From Acidobacteria bacterium UBA2990 (GTDB lineage: Bacteria; Acidobacteriota; Vicinamibacteria; Vicinamibacterales; UBA8438), in assembly GCA_002347025.1 (NCBI GenBank), contig DEAE01000005.1, positions 70,065 to 134,064 on the forward strand: 64,000 nt of DNA. Reading direction: 5' to 3'. Of the stretch, positions 63,515-64,000 are shown one piece after another. The translations under genes were made by a program, and so were the position numbers. The notes under the pieces are model-generated. The model ran no database searches. It was not told where the DNA came from and worked only from the letters and a program-made list of their open reading frames with translations. The stretch's first letter is position 1, and each line of letters opens with the position of its first letter.

Positions 63515-64000
63515 CCGAGACAAGAGATTGTATCGAAAAGGATGATTTGGTGGCCTACCTCTATGGGGAGGTTGATCTCAGAGTGCGTCATCGGGTTGAT
63601 GCTCACTTACGCGGGTGCGTGAGTTGTGCGGAAGACGTTCGATCGCTAGAAGCTGTCCGCGGGGTTCTTGGTGAGTGGGTGCCACCTGATACTCACCTCG
63701 GATTCTCTGTGAGCGAAACAGTGGGTATTGGTGGTGGGGTAAAGAATCTGTTGAACCATGTGTTGCACTCTCCTTCTTGGGGAGTTGCGGCGGTGGTTGC
63801 TCTTTGTTTTGTTGCGGCTTTAGCTGTCACAAGACCGGAGATTTACTTTGGATCCGACTGGATGCTGGTGCGCTTTGGAACACCCCAGTCTGGTAGCTCC
63901 CATTCTGTAGAGGCTGACCCCTTGCCTTCTCAATTTGACCTCGAGTCTACTCCGGTAGGCGGTGTTACAGAAGCTCGAGAGTGGGTACAACGCGTCCATG
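63511..64000 (+). CDS. zinc-finger (zf-HC2) anti-sigma factor, 5' part
   Basis: The frame opens at ATG 63511 and is still open at the window end (163 codons seen). The N-terminus has the ZAS motif: Cys in DCIEKDDLVAYLYGE and H-x3-C-x2-C in DAHLRGCVSCAED. A single membrane helix is at about residues 92-108 (WGVAAVVALCFVAALAV), followed by a periplasmic Ser/Pro-rich stretch. It should bind the preceding sigma factor at the membrane. Confidence 0.88.
   Translation, partial: MTETRDCIEKDDLVAYLYGEVDLRVRHRVDAHLRGCVSCAEDVRSLEAVRGVLGEWVPPDTHLGFSVSETVGIGGGVKNLLNHVLHSPSWGVAAVVALCFVAALAVTRPEIYFGSDWMLVRFGTPQSGSSHSVEADPLPSQFDLESTPVGGVTEAREWVQRVH

Overview
This is a gene-dense bacterial window with a little over half G+C. 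It comes from a Gram-negative (diderm) organism: it has lpxC, a TonB-dependent outer-membrane receptor and many lipoprotein or Sec signal peptides. The mix of secreted M28 and M14 peptidases, PQQ-type beta-propeller proteins, a TolB-propeller/CehA-type hydrolase, a DUF2891 protein, a receptor with a carboxypeptidase-regulatory-like N-terminus and long lipoprotein enzymes is typical of Acidobacteriota, perhaps Vicinamibacteria-like. That placement is inferred from gene content, without any marker-gene tree. I recognised no tRNA, rRNA, CRISPR array or complete insertion sequence.

Layout. 1-2.7 kb: the 3' end of a DUF349 protein and a secreted M28 peptidase with a PDZ domain. 2.8-5.6 kb (minus): a probable operon of a secreted metallo-beta-lactamase-fold protein, a YeiH-type (putative sulfate/sulfite exporter) membrane protein whose first helix is out of frame, and a cysteine-dioxygenase-like cupin. 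5.9-20.8 kb: secreted propeller proteins, a HupE/UreJ-like and a CopD-like metal-related membrane protein transcribed divergently, DUF2891, acetyl-CoA synthetase, a TolB/CehA fusion and a lipoprotein amidohydrolase. 20.9-26.5 kb: a decayed, very GC-rich copA/copB remnant, a lipoprotein, an intact two-component system of the heavy-metal type and a divergent TonB receptor. 26.8-45.3 kb: mixed metabolism dominated by peptide and amide breakdown (M14, M28, amidase with a CHRD-like tail, PxpA, AbgT transporter, DHDPS-family lyase) plus ApaG, Aat, a discoidin-tailed membrane protein, an NlpC/P60 lipoprotein and an HNH nuclease. 45.4-64 kb is mostly housekeeping: uvrA, lpxC, lysA, tmk, the classic rplU-rpmA-obgE-nadD-rsfS cluster, topA, a XerC/D recombinase, an ABC-F ATPase, and an ECF sigma factor coupled to a zinc-finger anti-sigma factor cut by the right edge.

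How they work together. The organism looks like an aerobic heterotroph that degrades proteins and peptides outside the cytoplasm and imports the products; acetyl-CoA synthetase recovers acetate. Metal handling is a second theme at 10.8-12.9 and 20.9-26.5 kb. I saw no strong candidate for a wholly new defence or mobile system. The best leads are the copAB remnant beside an intact sensor pair, the out-of-frame YeiH helix next to a CDO-like gene, the amidase-CHRD lipoprotein with an 11-G tract directly after its lipidation cysteine, and a 19-bp palindrome over a TATAAT box ahead of the discoidin-tailed membrane protein.
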